Source: Chlorohelix sp037138995
Lineage (GTDB): Bacteria; Chloroflexota; Chloroflexia; Chloroheliales; Chloroheliaceae
DNA length: 64,000 nucleotides
NCBI RefSeq assembly: GCF_037138995.1
Contig: NZ_JBAXHI010000009.1
Location: 1 to 64,000, forward strand
Reading direction: 5' to 3'
Of this stretch, positions 17,619-26,496 are shown in pieces. Under the pieces are notes generated by a model. That model searched no databases. It worked only from the letters and a program-made list of their open reading frames with translations, and was not told the origin of the DNA. The translations under genes and the position numbers were made by a program. The number at the start of each line of letters is the position of its first letter. Position 1 is the stretch's first letter.

Positions 17619-19340
17619 CTAATCTTGCAACCACATTAGTTGGTAGCCACCCAGCCTAACCGTTTCGTCCCCCCGATATTTAACCCCACTCAGCAAATCC
17701 AAATACGCATGACCATAATCAACAGTTATAATACTAGCAAGAGAATCAAGGGTCTGCATTTGGTTTGTTACATTCAGAAGGCACAGAATCCGCTCTGAGC
17801 TATCCGGCGCAATTCGGCGTAGCGCAAATATACCGGGTGACGTTTCCAAAATCTCCTGCGCGGCATTGGGATGGAAAGCGACATGTGCTGCCCGTAGGCG
17901 CAAAAGCTCAGAATACGCCTCGAAAATCCGCGCTTCTCTTGTCAACGAATCTGCCAGAGCCACTTCCAGTTCGGGCAATTTAAGCTTCTGACGATTAAGC
18001 GTGCGAGCGCGTCCGGTTTGAGCAAAGCCCTCCTGCCAACTTGGCGAACCAAACAAGCTGTGAAAATATATTCCCGGCATCCCCTGAAAAGATAGCAATA
18101 TCGCTTGTGATGCCATAAATCGCTTGATTTTTATTTCCTCGCCCTCAGCAGGATTAGACAATGCGTCAAAATACGTTATGTTAAGTTCATACGGGCTTTG
18201 GCTACCATCTGGGTTGTTCTTATAACTTACCTGACCGCCATGTCGCAAAGTAGCCGCCACCAAATTCTCTATCTCGGCATCGCTGAGGATGCCCTTTGCC
18301 GGAACTACTCCAATACCATCATGCGAAGCCAAAAAGTTAAAGAAAGTAGTTTGCGTGGAAGGTGCAGCCAACTCTCTCGCCCACTGCCTGAGTTTACTCG
18401 AATCTCCTGTTAACAGGGTGTGCAGGGTTAGCGGTACAAGCGGAAACTGGTAAACCATTTGCGCCTCGTTATAGCCATCGCCAAAATAGCCGATATTATC
18501 ACGGTGCGGCACATTGGTTTCAGTCACCAGCAACGTATCGGGCGCAAGTTCATTCAGCACGGCACGCCACAATTGCACTACCGCATGCGTTTGGGTCAAA
18601 TGAATACAGTTTGTGCCTACCTCCTTCCATAAATAACCGATGGCATCCAGCCGAATCAAGCTCGCCCCTTTAGACACATAGAATAATAGCAATTCGGTTA
18701 TGTCAAGTAATAGTTGAGGGTTTCCAAAATTCAAGTCAATCTGATCTGCGCTAAAAGTAGTCCAAACATGTTGCCTGCCGTTGGCAGTTTCAAAAGCCGT
18801 TAGCAAAGGCAAGGTGCGAGGGCGAGTTACGCCGGAGAGGTCAAGTTGTGGGTCAGTAATCAGAAAATAATCACGATAGGGTGACTCCCCTTTCAGAAAG
18901 CCCTGAAACCATGCGCTACCGGCAGAAATATGATTAATCACCGCATCAAACATCAGCTTGAAATCGCCCTCTATCGCCTCAATAGCGCCCCAATCGCCTA
19001 GATGGGCATCAACCTGACGATAATCAACCACCGAAAAACCATCATCGCTGGTATAGGGGTAAAAGGGCAAAATATGTACGCTGTTAATTGAGCCTTTTAG
19101 ATGACCGATGAGAAATTGATGTAGGGTGGCGAGGGGGTGTTGCCCTTCCTGCTGCACCTGATCTCCATAGGTAATCAGGATTGCATCTTTCTCGCTGAAT
19201 CGCCCTATTGGTTTGGCGGGACGCTCTTTTAGAAAGGCATATTTCAACAGAAGCTTTTCCAGCGTATCGAAAGTTGCCTGCCCTAACTGCTCGCCGTAAA
19301 TAAACTCCAGTTTTTGCTTGATTTGCCCGTTTCCAACCAT
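17619..19340 (-). CDS. GH13 sugar phosphorylase (sucrose / glucosylglycerate phosphorylase-like)
   Basis: TIM-barrel alpha-glucoside phosphorylase of the GH13_18 type, which reversibly releases glucose 1-phosphate from a glucoside. Barrel signatures include ILPFYPYTSDDGFSVVDYRQV. The catalytic residues are Asp232 (IRLDAIGYLWKE), Glu274 (VTETNVPHRDN) and Asp341 (LASHDGIG). At 573 residues it is longer than classical sucrose phosphorylases and nearer glucosylglycerate phosphorylases, with an extra N-terminal helical segment. I therefore leave the substrate open. AGGAG lies 11 bases before the ATG. No transporter or sugar regulator is adjacent. Confidence 0.88.
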   Translation of the reverse strand: MVGNGQIKQKLEFIYGEQLGQATFDTLEKLLLKYAFLKERPAKPIGRFSEKDAILITYGDQVQQEGQHPLATLHQFLIGHLKGSINSVHILPFYPYTSDDGFSVVDYRQVDAHLGDWGAIEAIEGDFKLMFDAVINHISAGSAWFQGFLKGESPYRDYFLITDPQLDLSGVTRPRTLPLLTAFETANGRQHVWTTFSADQIDLNFGNPQLLLDITELLLFYVSKGASLIRLDAIGYLWKEVGTNCIHLTQTHAVVQLWRAVLNELAPDTLLVTETNVPHRDNIGYFGDGYNEAQMVYQFPLVPLTLHTLLTGDSSKLRQWARELAAPSTQTTFFNFLASHDGIGVVPAKGILSDAEIENLVAATLRHGGQVSYKNNPDGSQSPYELNITYFDALSNPAEGEEIKIKRFMASQAILLSFQGMPGIYFHSLFGSPSWQEGFAQTGRARTLNRQKLKLPELEVALADSLTREARIFEAYSELLRLRAAHVAFHPNAAQEILETSPGIFALRRIAPDSSERILCLLNVTNQMQTLDSLASIITVDYGHAYLDLLSGVKYRGDETVRLGGYQLMWLQD

Positions 19341-19480
19341 TTTGTTGTTCTCTCCTATTACTACTGTCTTACATTAATATTAGCAAAGTATAGAGCGCAT
19401 AACAATGGGAATTTATGGTACTTTCGAGTATAATTCCCGGCACACGGATTCATAAAATCATAAGTGGAGTGTACAAATAA

Positions 19481-20239
19481 ATGTGTTATGACGATAAAGC
19501 GCAACCACCTCTACCGCCGGGTGCGAGCGGTTCGGCACAGGGCGAAGAATTGGTTCTGGAAGCTGCCGATGGCAACAAATTTCTAGCATTTGCGGCGCAT
19601 CCTTCTAAGCAGGGCAAGGCTGCTGTGCTGATTTATCCAGATGTTCGGGGTTTGCACAACTTTTATAAAGAATTGGCGCTACGTTTCGGAGAGATTGGTA
19701 TTACCGCGCTGGCAATAGACTATTTCGGGCGTACTGCCGGGCTAACCTCACGCGATGAATCTTTCGAGTTTATGCCCCATGTTCAGCAATTGCTAATAGA
19801 CAACTTCTTTCAGGATGTAGAGGCAGGTTTGGATTACTTGCGACAGCAAGGCGATTTTAGCTCGTCTGTATTTGTGGTAGGTTTTTGCATGGGAGGTTCG
19901 CTAACGCTGGTTAGTGGTACAAATAAAGAGTTCGGTTTCGCTGGACTGATTCCATTCTACGCTGGGTTAACCCGTAATTTTGGAGGTAGAGGCACTGCCC
20001 TTGAACAGGCAGGGGAGGTGAGTTATCCGGTATTGGGCTTGTTTGGCGGTAACGACCCCGGAATCCCTGTAAATGATGTAAAAGCTCTTGAGGCAAAGTT
20101 AATCGCCGCCGAAGTTGAAACCAACATCAAAATCTACGAGGGCGCACCTCACAGCTTCTTTGACCGACGCTACGAAGAATTTGCCGATGCTTCTGCCGAT
20201 GCTTGGAATCAGATATTGAGCTTTATTTCAGCGCATTAA
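19481..20239 (+). CDS. Dienelactone hydrolase family protein
   Basis: Alpha/beta-hydrolase with a Cys nucleophile: FCMGGS carries Cys136, GGNDPGIP carries Asp192 and GAPHSFFDR carries His224, the DLH triad. The length of 252 is normal. The N-terminal 20 residues are Pro/Gly-rich and vary. Family members open lactones or cleave esters; the natural substrate here is unknown. GGAG lies 11 bases upstream, and a TATAAT at 19429-19434 could be its -10 box, though I see no convincing -35. A terminator follows. Confidence 0.88.
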   Translation: MCYDDKAQPPLPPGASGSAQGEELVLEAADGNKFLAFAAHPSKQGKAAVLIYPDVRGLHNFYKELALRFGEIGITALAIDYFGRTAGLTSRDESFEFMPHVQQLLIDNFFQDVEAGLDYLRQQGDFSSSVFVVGFCMGGSLTLVSGTNKEFGFAGLIPFYAGLTRNFGGRGTALEQAGEVSYPVLGLFGGNDPGIPVNDVKALEAKLIAAEVETNIKIYEGAPHSFFDRRYEEFADASADAWNQILSFISAH

Positions 20240-20246
20240 TCCAAAA

Positions 20247-20269
20247 GGCGCACCTTAGCCAAGTGCGCC
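20247..20269 (+). terminator. Intrinsic terminator of the dienelactone hydrolase gene
   Basis: GGCGCAC (20247-20253) pairs perfectly with GTGCGCC (20263-20269) around a nine-base loop. A short T-run (CTTTTACT) follows six bases later. It begins eight bases after the gene's stop. Confidence 0.7.
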
Positions 20270-20379
20270 ATACTTTTACTCCTTCTTTACAATTTGAGGG
20301 ATTGGATTTAACATGTTTTTGTTATTCTTGAAAAGAAAAGATTGACTAAAAATATATTTAACAGGAGTAAAATAAAAAA

Positions 20380-20652
20380 ATGGACGTTTCTATAACCGCA
20401 TGGTTAGAAGATGGAACCCACAAGTACATTATAAATCATGGGTTGGTTGGCAATATTGGCTCCAGTTCAAAGGCGGAAGAAATTCCTGAAGCCGTAAAAG
20501 ATGCACACCGCATGATGAGCAGTGGCGAATTAGAGCAAGCGATAAGTCATTTGCAAAATGCGGGTTTTAAGGTAGAACAGGTAAACTGGTGGAAGGACGG
20601 GGTATTGGGTAAAGAAGCCAGTTGGATGGAAAAGTCCCCGTCCGGTTACTAA
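20380..20652 (+). CDS. Hypothetical protein (90 aa)
   Basis: Not recognised. A small soluble protein with a beta-rich start (MDVSITAWLEDGTHKYIINHG), a central helix rich in Glu/Ala, and a C-terminal NWWKDG segment. AGGAG lies eleven bases before the ATG. It converges on the SDR gene with only five bases between stops. Codon use looks like that of its neighbours. The strong ribosome site is the main support. Confidence 0.6.
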   Translation: MDVSITAWLEDGTHKYIINHGLVGNIGSSSKAEEIPEAVKDAHRMMSSGELEQAISHLQNAGFKVEQVNWWKDGVLGKEASWMEKSPSGY

Positions 20653-20657
20653 AACTA

Positions 20658-21440
20658 TCAAGCAAACAGGTCGCGCTTATTAAAGCGAGCGGTGGCAAAC
20701 CGCCACATAGCTTTGCTCTTGGTGAGCCATGCTATGCGTATTCCATGTTTGTTATTCGCCAATATTTGCTCTACCAACCAAGGCGTAACCGTTTCTACTG
20801 TATCCGCCAGTATATTAAAGATGCGCTTAACCCTTTCCATATCTTCGGGCTTGGTATCACCCATAAGCAGGTCAGTTATGACCATACCGGGGCTAAGATA
20901 GCATACCTGAACTGGCGTATTAGCAGCTTCTTTAATCAAGCCTTTGGTCAGATAGGTAAGCGTGGCTTTGGTCGAACCATAAAGAATCAGCCCTTCACGC
21001 GGATCGCTCTGACTTCCCTCTCCCTCCATATTGTAGATTTGACCCGAACCTTGCTTAATCATACCGCGCAAGGCAATTTTTGAGCCGTACATCATCCCTA
21101 GCGCATTGGTATGTACTACCTGCTCAATTCTATCAAAGCTGATTTCCCAGAAAGGTATGCGAGACGCGCCAATTCCGGCATTATTTATCCAAATATCCAC
21201 CTTACCAAAAGCCTTGCTAGAAGCATCCCACAACGCTTCTACCTGCTCATAAGAGCGTACATTGCAAGTTTGCCCCAGCACCTTTTCTTTGCCGAATTGC
21301 GCCGTTAGTTTTTGCAGTGCCTGATTTAGCGTTTCCTGATTACTACCAGAAATCATTACCCGGTGTCCGCGCGTTAAAAACTCCTGCGCCATTCCTAAAC
21401 CGATGCCCTTAGTGCTACCGGTTATGACCACACTTTTCAA
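20658..21440 (-). CDS. SDR-family oxidoreductase
   Basis: Classical short-chain dehydrogenase/reductase with a Rossmann fold. The cofactor motif TGSTKGIG is at 7-14 from the chosen start, followed by NNAG and the catalytic YGSTK. The natural context gives no substrate. I prefer the TTG at 21440, seven bases after GGAGG, over the TTG at 21455, because the Rossmann strand VVITG then begins at the usual residue 4. The C-terminal half contains LSPGMV, as in NAD(P)-dependent SDRs. Confidence 0.9.
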   Translation of the reverse strand: MKSVVITGSTKGIGLGMAQEFLTRGHRVMISGSNQETLNQALQKLTAQFGKEKVLGQTCNVRSYEQVEALWDASSKAFGKVDIWINNAGIGASRIPFWEISFDRIEQVVHTNALGMMYGSKIALRGMIKQGSGQIYNMEGEGSQSDPREGLILYGSTKATLTYLTKGLIKEAANTPVQVCYLSPGMVITDLLMGDTKPEDMERVKRIFNILADTVETVTPWLVEQILANNKHGIRIAWLTKSKAMWRFATARFNKRDLFA

Positions 21441-21521
21441 AATCGCCCCTCCCAATAGTTAATAGCCATCCTAAAACTTTCGGTATAACGTTTCTGCTAC
21501 CACAAGCAGTTAAAAAGCTGC

Positions 21522-22319
21522 TCAACCCTGTTTCAGCCAACGCCAGCGCGAACGAGCGCGTGCCACCAAACCATCCCTCTGTCGTATTTGTTGCAATCTC
21601 TCAAATTCAGTTGCGTGGGAGGGAGTGGGAGAAAACCAATTCAAAATGGTTAGAGCGTCTCCAAATTCAGCAATATTCATATATTCAATATCATAATGCA
21701 AAGGCAGCAACGCACCCGACGGGTTTAGAGGGCTAATACCGGCAGCCATCAATGCGCCCCAACCGGCATCATCCAGCATCTCAAAATAGGCAGTGTTATT
21801 CATATGCGCCAGAATATCCAACCGGGAAAAAAGCACAGACCCGTTGGTTTCAAGCGGGGCAGTTGCCGGGAAAGGCAACCATGCCGGGTCATTCAGTTGT
21901 GGTTGTGCGCCGTTGGGCAGCCAAATTTCAGACGCTTCAGGCGGTATTCGCGCCGGGTGTCCCTTAGCATCAACATAAACCCATAAAGTACGCGCCTTTA
22001 TAGCTGGTAAAGACGCATTATCACCTTCCAACCTAAATTCGTAAGCGCGTTGGGCAGTAACTCGGCTGAAACCAATCGGAAAAGTGACGGTTTGAAGGTT
22101 GGCGCACGCTGGAATGGGACGATTAAAATCTATCAAAGTTCGTTTGGCGAGCCAGTTAAACCCCTCCGGCAATTCCACCCCAGCGGCATCACGCCGCGCA
22201 ATATCCTGCATATAACGCGAGGCAGAAGCAGGCGTAAGGTAGCCAAACAAATCCACCTCATCGAAGCGCACCGAATAGGTAAAATCAAATCTTCTGGTTT
22301 TGATTTCGTTTTGTTCCAT
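21522..22319 (-). CDS. Acyl-ACP thioesterase (FatA/FatB-like double hotdog)
   Basis: Two tandem hotdog units: the first begins FDFTYSVRFDEVDLFGYL, the second FSRLDILAHMNNTAYFEML. The HMNNT(A)Y segment matches the catalytic Asn/His region of acyl-ACP thioesterases, which free fatty acids from ACP. The length of 265 fits. An in-frame ATG exists at 22379, but a TTGCGA-N17-GATAAT promoter would start transcription on the A of the ATG at 22319, and no ribosome site precedes it. A leaderless mRNA is therefore likely, and I choose 22319. Confidence 0.85.
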   Translation of the reverse strand: MEQNEIKTRRFDFTYSVRFDEVDLFGYLTPASASRYMQDIARRDAAGVELPEGFNWLAKRTLIDFNRPIPACANLQTVTFPIGFSRVTAQRAYEFRLEGDNASLPAIKARTLWVYVDAKGHPARIPPEASEIWLPNGAQPQLNDPAWLPFPATAPLETNGSVLFSRLDILAHMNNTAYFEMLDDAGWGALMAAGISPLNPSGALLPLHYDIEYMNIAEFGDALTILNWFSPTPSHATEFERLQQIRQRDGLVARARSRWRWLKQG

Positions 22320-22325
22320 ACCTGT

Positions 22326-22354
22326 ATTATCGCATGCCAGAGACCTGTTCGCAA
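22326..22354 (-). promoter_or_regulatory. Promoter predicting a leaderless thioesterase mRNA
   Basis: Minus strand: TTGCGA (22349-22354), 17 nt, GATAAT (22326-22331). Six bases separate the -10 from the ATG at 22319, so the usual +7 start coincides with the initiator codon. No Shine-Dalgarno sequence lies near that ATG. Confidence 0.5.
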
Positions 22355-22393
22355 AAATAGTACACCCCCTAGCAAGCATTCCCTTGATTCCTA

Positions 22394-22951
22394 TTAGAAA
22401 TGCTTGATTAGCTCGTGGCGCAAATGGGAGAAACCCTCGCGCTGGTAGAAACGCAGCGCATCGCGGTTAGGAGCGTACACCTTGAGGGTGGCGCTGTGAA
22501 TACGGCGCGATTTCAGCCAATCGTAGCAGTTTTCCAGCAGCAGCGCACCCACGCCCTGCTGTCGCGCATGCTCGGTTACAATTAGCTGTTCGATATAGCC
22601 GTAGCTGTCAAGGGTGTAATAATAATCGCGTATGATGCGTACCAGCGCAAAACCCACCGCTTTTTTGCCCCTGAACGCCAGCAAGGCACGTACCGTCTCA
22701 TTACCGCTATCTCCGTAAAGTAACGCGCTGAGACATTCTTCCATATAGCTGACTTGCGAAGAAGGCTTGAAGGTTAGACCCAGTTCTCCAATGCCAAGCC
22801 TTTCGTGATACTCGAAGGTTTCCTGCATCAACGCCCTCGCTGCCTCGCGGTCTTCCGGCGTATCGCGCCCTTGCCTAACAGTGATGCGCTCGTTGTCGCG
22901 GATGTTATTTTTTTCCTTGCTACGCCAGAACTTGCCAAACTCAAAACCCAT
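22394..22951 (-). CDS. GNAT-family N-acetyltransferase
   Basis: Acetyl-CoA-dependent acetyltransferase fold. The pyrophosphate-binding motif is RQQGVGALLLENC, preceded by the beta4 strand YIEQLIVTEHA and followed by YAPNRDALRFYQREGF, a typical GNAT C-terminus. The open frame extends upstream to 23044, but AAGGAGG eight bases before the ATG at 22951 fixes the start. The acceptor is unknown. A promoter at 22979-23008 fits this start. The gene diverges from the biotin-carrier operon. Confidence 0.88.
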   Translation of the reverse strand: MGFEFGKFWRSKEKNNIRDNERITVRQGRDTPEDREAARALMQETFEYHERLGIGELGLTFKPSSQVSYMEECLSALLYGDSGNETVRALLAFRGKKAVGFALVRIIRDYYYTLDSYGYIEQLIVTEHARQQGVGALLLENCYDWLKSRRIHSATLKVYAPNRDALRFYQREGFSHLRHELIKHF

Positions 22952-22978
22952 CCGTATTCCCTCCTTACTTTTGGCATT

Positions 22979-23008
22979 ATTATAGGATAAAGTGGCTAAA
23001 ACTAACAA
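22979..23008 (-). promoter_or_regulatory. Candidate promoter of the acetyltransferase gene
   Basis: Minus strand: TTGTTA (23003-23008), 18 nt, TATAAT (22979-22984). The -10 is perfect. The transcript would start about 20 bases before the ATG and include the AAGGAGG site. Confidence 0.5.
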
Positions 23009-23089
23009 ATTTGTCAAGCGGCTTTGAACTTGATAACATGCCATCTAAACGCATTATGGACTCATCCTATATAACAAGGAGGAATACGA

Positions 23090-23302
23090 ATGACCGAGGT
23101 GAAAGCCCCAATATCGGGCACAGTTTGGCAGATACCGGCGGTAATAGGACAAGCAGTTGAAGAAGAAGAAGATTTGATAATCCTTGAGTCCATGAAAATG
23201 GAAATCCCGGTAAGTGCGCCCCTCTCCGGCACGGTTCGCGAAATCCGAGTCGAAGCGGGAAATTTTGTGAATCAGGGCGATATTTTGATAGTGCTGGAAT
23301 AA
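23090..23302 (+). CDS. Biotin carboxyl carrier protein, minimal biotinyl domain
   Basis: A 70-residue biotinyl/lipoyl domain with the biotinylation motif ESMKME; Lys36 is the likely biotin site. It contains little beyond the hammerhead fold, unlike the ~150-residue AccB of enterobacteria. AAGGAGG precedes the ATG. The stop lies four bases before the biotin carboxylase start, so the two make the biotin half of an acyl-CoA carboxylase. No carboxyltransferase gene is present nearby. Confidence 0.92.
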   Translation: MTEVKAPISGTVWQIPAVIGQAVEEEEDLIILESMKMEIPVSAPLSGTVREIRVEAGNFVNQGDILIVLE

Positions 23303-23306
23303 TGCC

Positions 23307-24644
23307 ATGTTTAATAGAATCTTGATTGCAAATCGGGGCGAGATTGCCCGCCGTATCATCCGCACTTGCAAGCGGATGGGCATCGAAACTGTCGCCGTCC
23401 ACAGCGATGCCGATATGATGCTACCCTTTGTGAACGAAGCCACTTACGCCATCCTAATCGGGCTTGCCCCTGCTCACGCCAGTTATCTGAATATGGAAAT
23501 CATTCTGGAGGTGGCGCAGCAAGCCGAATGCGAGGCAATTCATCCCGGCTACGGCTTTTTGGCGGAAAATCCCATGTTCGCCGACCGTTGCCAAGAGTTA
23601 GGAATAACCTTCATCGGACCCTCGCCCGAAGCGATGACAGCGATGGGCGAGAAAGTGGCAGCACGCGAACTGATGCGCCAAGCGGGGGTGCCTGTCGCTC
23701 CCGGCACGTCCGAGCCGATTAGCGATATTGAACTAGCCGTGACACTGGCGGAGGAAATCGGCTACCCGGTGCTGGTGAAGCCGAGCGCGGGCGGCGGCGG
23801 CATCGGCATGACCATTGCCAATAACGCCGACAAATTGCGGCAAGGTATCAAAACCGCGCAAGGTCGCGCTCAACGCGCTTTTGGCGACGATTCGGTTTTC
23901 ATCGAGCGTTATGTGCCGGGAGCGCGGCATGTGGAAGTGCAAGTGCTGTTTGACGCACACGGTCACGGGGTGCATCTGTACGAACGCGAGTGCAGCGTGC
24001 AGCGCCGTTACCAAAAGGTGATTGAGGAAACGCCCTCGCCTGCGCTGGTCAATAACCCGGAGTTGCGGCAACGCATGACTCAAGCCGCGCTACAGGCTGC
24101 CGCAGCGGTGGGTTATCGCAACGCCGGAACGGTTGAGTTCATTCTAGGAGATAACGGCGAGTTCTATTTCCTCGAAATGAACACCCGCTTGCAGGTGGAG
24201 CATCCCATCACCGAGATGACGCTAGGGTTGGATTTGGTGGAGTTGCAATTGCGCGTAGCGGCAGGCGAGCAGTTACCCCTTACCCAAGCCGACCTTGCAC
24301 CAAAGGGGCACGCCATCGAGTACCGCATTTACGCAGAAGACCCGGTGAGTTATCTACCGCAACCCGGCACCATTAGCCTGTACCAACCGCCCGAATTGAG
24401 CGAGTTTGTGCGCCTTGATAGCGGCTACGGCAAAGGTGATACGATTACGCCACATTACGACCCGCTAATTGCCAAACTGGTGGTGTGGGGCGAGAATCGC
24501 GCCGAGGCGTTAGAGCGCAGTCGTGTTGCCCTTTCGCAGTTCCAAATCGAGGGTCTCAAAACCAACCTGCCGCTACATTTGCGCTTGCTAGACGACCCCG
24601 CTTTCGTCAGCGGCAACTACAACACCGGGCTTCTCAAAGCCTAA
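23307..24644 (+). CDS. accC: Biotin carboxylase subunit
   Basis: ATP-grasp enzyme that carboxylates the biotin on its carrier with bicarbonate and ATP. The N-terminal domain begins FNRILIANRGEIARRIIRTCK. The ATP loop KPSAGGGGIGM is near 160-170, the EMNTRLQVEHPITE signature is near 290-305, and a C-terminal biotin-carboxylase domain completes a 445-residue chain, the usual length. It follows the carrier gene by four bases. Whether the complex makes malonyl-CoA, methylmalonyl-CoA or another product depends on a carboxyltransferase not seen here. Confidence 0.95.
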   Translation: MFNRILIANRGEIARRIIRTCKRMGIETVAVHSDADMMLPFVNEATYAILIGLAPAHASYLNMEIILEVAQQAECEAIHPGYGFLAENPMFADRCQELGITFIGPSPEAMTAMGEKVAARELMRQAGVPVAPGTSEPISDIELAVTLAEEIGYPVLVKPSAGGGGIGMTIANNADKLRQGIKTAQGRAQRAFGDDSVFIERYVPGARHVEVQVLFDAHGHGVHLYERECSVQRRYQKVIEETPSPALVNNPELRQRMTQAALQAAAAVGYRNAGTVEFILGDNGEFYFLEMNTRLQVEHPITEMTLGLDLVELQLRVAAGEQLPLTQADLAPKGHAIEYRIYAEDPVSYLPQPGTISLYQPPELSEFVRLDSGYGKGDTITPHYDPLIAKLVVWGENRAEALERSRVALSQFQIEGLKTNLPLHLRLLDDPAFVSGNYNTGLLKA

Positions 24645-24674
24645 CTCAAATTATTTAGAAGTGAAATAGTCAGG

Positions 24675-24700
24675 CAAGGGGTTTCACCGCCCCTTGTTTT
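24675..24700 (+). terminator. Terminator of the biotin carboxylase operon
   Basis: CAAGGGG (24675-24681) pairs with CCCCTTG (24690-24696) around eight bases, followed directly by TTTT. It lies 30 bases after the stop codon. Confidence 0.8.
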
Positions 24701-24722
24701 GATTCGGGCGCATCTTGTAAGA

Positions 24723-24738
24723 GCGACCTCCGTGTCGC
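24723..24738. repeat. Short palindrome GCGAC...GTCGC, shared with 61284-61298
   Basis: GAGCGACCTCCGTGTCGC here is nearly the reverse complement of GCGACACGGAGTCGCTC at 61284-61300. It is one of several small palindromes dispersed in intergenic DNA of this window. Confidence 0.5.
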
Positions 24739-24820
24739 GATTTCTTGCCTTCCCAAATCCCCCACCGAAAAACCCCACCGCACGAAAGTGAATATGTCAA
24801 AAAAAGGATTTGTAAAAACT

Positions 24821-25774
24821 TTACGCCAGATTGCGGGCGCGTAAATCCCGTAATTGCAGCCCCACCACGCCCGAAATTATCAGCAACGTGCCGAACCATT
24901 GCAGCCCGCTCATGCCTCGTCCTAGAAAGAGCAACGAAAGTACGCCCGTCATGGAGGGTTCGAGGGTTTGAATCAGGCTACTAACAGCGGCGGGTAAATA
25001 CTTCAAGCTGGCATTGAAAAAGGCGTAGCCGCACAGCGAGATAAGCGAAAGGGCAATGAGCAGAAACCAACCGTTCCAATTCAGGGCGTGCGTGAACAGC
25101 CCGAAGCCTTCCTGTATTAAACCGAGAGGCGTTAGAACCAACGTAGCGGAGAGAAAGTAGTAAAACAGGTTTATCAACCCACCCCTGCGCTCAGTACGCG
25201 CCACCACTTTTCCTATCAGAATGTAAATGGCGAAAACCAGCCCACTGCCCAACCCCATTATTGCGCCGAGCGGACTTTTTATCAGAGCTGCCGGGTCAGT
25301 GATGCCCGCCACCAGCCCACAACCGAATAGGATTATTGCAATCGCGATTACCTGCGCCAGCGTCACCTTTTCGCGCAACCATAACGCCCCGCCCACCGCC
25401 ACGAAAACGGGCGAACAGAATATCAGAGTGGTAGCAACCGCTCCGCCGTTTTCCTGTACCGAACCGTTAAAAAGCAGCGCGAAAATAGCGATTCCCACCA
25501 GACCCGCCAGAAAAAACACTCCCATTTCACGCCACGAGACCAATAACGCGCTGCCGGGATAGAGCCTCCGCACCACCACACCCAGCGATAACGTGATGAT
25601 AAAGGTGCGCCAGAAAGCCAGTTCCACCGTTGTCATGCCGAAATCGCGACTCAACGTTTCTATAAAAAGGGCGGTGCTAGACCAAACCGCCGTGCTGCCA
25701 AATGCCCACAGCAAACCTGCTCGGTACTCTTGCGCGTGGCGATGTGCTACGACTGAATCGGCTTTAGCCGTCAA
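24821..25774 (-). CDS. EamA/DMT-family transporter
   Basis: Inner-membrane protein of about ten hydrophobic segments in two homologous halves, the EamA pattern; the first half starts near AGLLWAFGSTAVWSSTALFIE and the second near GLGSGLVFAIYILIGK. The C-terminal SSLIQTLEPSMTGVLSLLFLG stretch is characteristic of the family. Members export amino acids, nucleosides or other small metabolites; the substrate is not predictable. The start is a TTG with only a weak upstream purine run. The HAD gene ends 16 nt upstream, so the two are probably one transcript. Confidence 0.88.
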   Translation of the reverse strand: MTAKADSVVAHRHAQEYRAGLLWAFGSTAVWSSTALFIETLSRDFGMTTVELAFWRTFIITLSLGVVVRRLYPGSALLVSWREMGVFFLAGLVGIAIFALLFNGSVQENGGAVATTLIFCSPVFVAVGGALWLREKVTLAQVIAIAIILFGCGLVAGITDPAALIKSPLGAIMGLGSGLVFAIYILIGKVVARTERRGGLINLFYYFLSATLVLTPLGLIQEGFGLFTHALNWNGWFLLIALSLISLCGYAFFNASLKYLPAAVSSLIQTLEPSMTGVLSLLFLGRGMSGLQWFGTLLIISGVVGLQLRDLRARNLA

Positions 25775-25790
25775 AACGTGGCTCTCTTTC

Positions 25791-26441
25791 TCAACTTAAA
25801 CCGAGATACGAACTCAACTCCTCAAAGCGCGAGAAGGTAAAATCGGGGCGGCTGGCGCGTAATTCCTCGAAATCATAAAAATTTGCATTTGCGGAAGGTA
25901 GGAAAAGGGCGGTATGCGTGCCTGCGGCTTGCCCTGCTTGCACATCGTAGATATAATCGCCCACGAATAGGGTTTCGCCCGCCGCTTTCCCAAGCTTTGA
26001 CAGAGCCACCAGCGCCGACTCAGGGTGCGGCTTGGGCTTCTTGGTATCGCTGCTGGTAATAATCGTGTCGAAATATTGCTCAATCTTCAGCCGCCCAAGC
26101 GTATAATCCAACGCTTCACGCGGTGAGGAAGTGACTAGACCCAACTTCAGCCCTTTCCGGTGACACGCTTCCAGTATCTCCAACGCGCCGGGGTAAAGCT
26201 CCAAATCGGCGAACGCTCGAAAAAAGCCCTTCCCCATATATCCAGCAAACTCTTCTATTGAAGACGCGCCCACTTGCGCCACCGTTTCTGGCAAGGGCTG
26301 ATACCAGTATTGTACAAAGGCGCGTTCGTCCTCTATCTTTTTATCGTAAAAGCTGAAAGCGTAACGATACGTTTCCATCCATTTCGGTAACGATTGCGCC
26401 AGCGTACCATCAAAATCAAACAGAATCGTAGAAAGATTCAT
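25791..26441 (-). CDS. HAD-family phosphatase (Gph/PpaX-like)
   Basis: Haloacid dehalogenase-type phosphohydrolase. Motif I is DFDGTLAQS with nucleophile Asp9 and acid/base Asp11. Motif II Ser/Thr lies in LVTSSPRE, motif III Lys in KKPKPHPE and motif IV in FVGDYIYDVQAG. The small helical cap is of subclass I. GGGAG lies nine bases before the ATG. It is a paralogue of the HAD gene at 44262: the two share length, cap layout and a C-terminal YDFE.LRA..PDF.FS block. Confidence 0.9.
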   Translation of the reverse strand: MNLSTILFDFDGTLAQSLPKWMETYRYAFSFYDKKIEDERAFVQYWYQPLPETVAQVGASSIEEFAGYMGKGFFRAFADLELYPGALEILEACHRKGLKLGLVTSSPREALDYTLGRLKIEQYFDTIITSSDTKKPKPHPESALVALSKLGKAAGETLFVGDYIYDVQAGQAAGTHTALFLPSANANFYDFEELRASRPDFTFSRFEELSSYLGLS

Positions 26442-26496
26442 TAGAATATGCTCCCGTTAGACAAGAGGTTAAACCCCCTTGATATATTGCGCCCGA

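Noticed and set aside
20622..21083. Plus-strand frame opposite the SDR gene
   Set aside because: Shadow of the SDR coding sequence, with no ribosome site.
22952..23044. N-terminal extension of the acetyltransferase frame
   Set aside because: A perfect AAGGAGG precedes the ATG at 22951 and a promoter lies within the extension.
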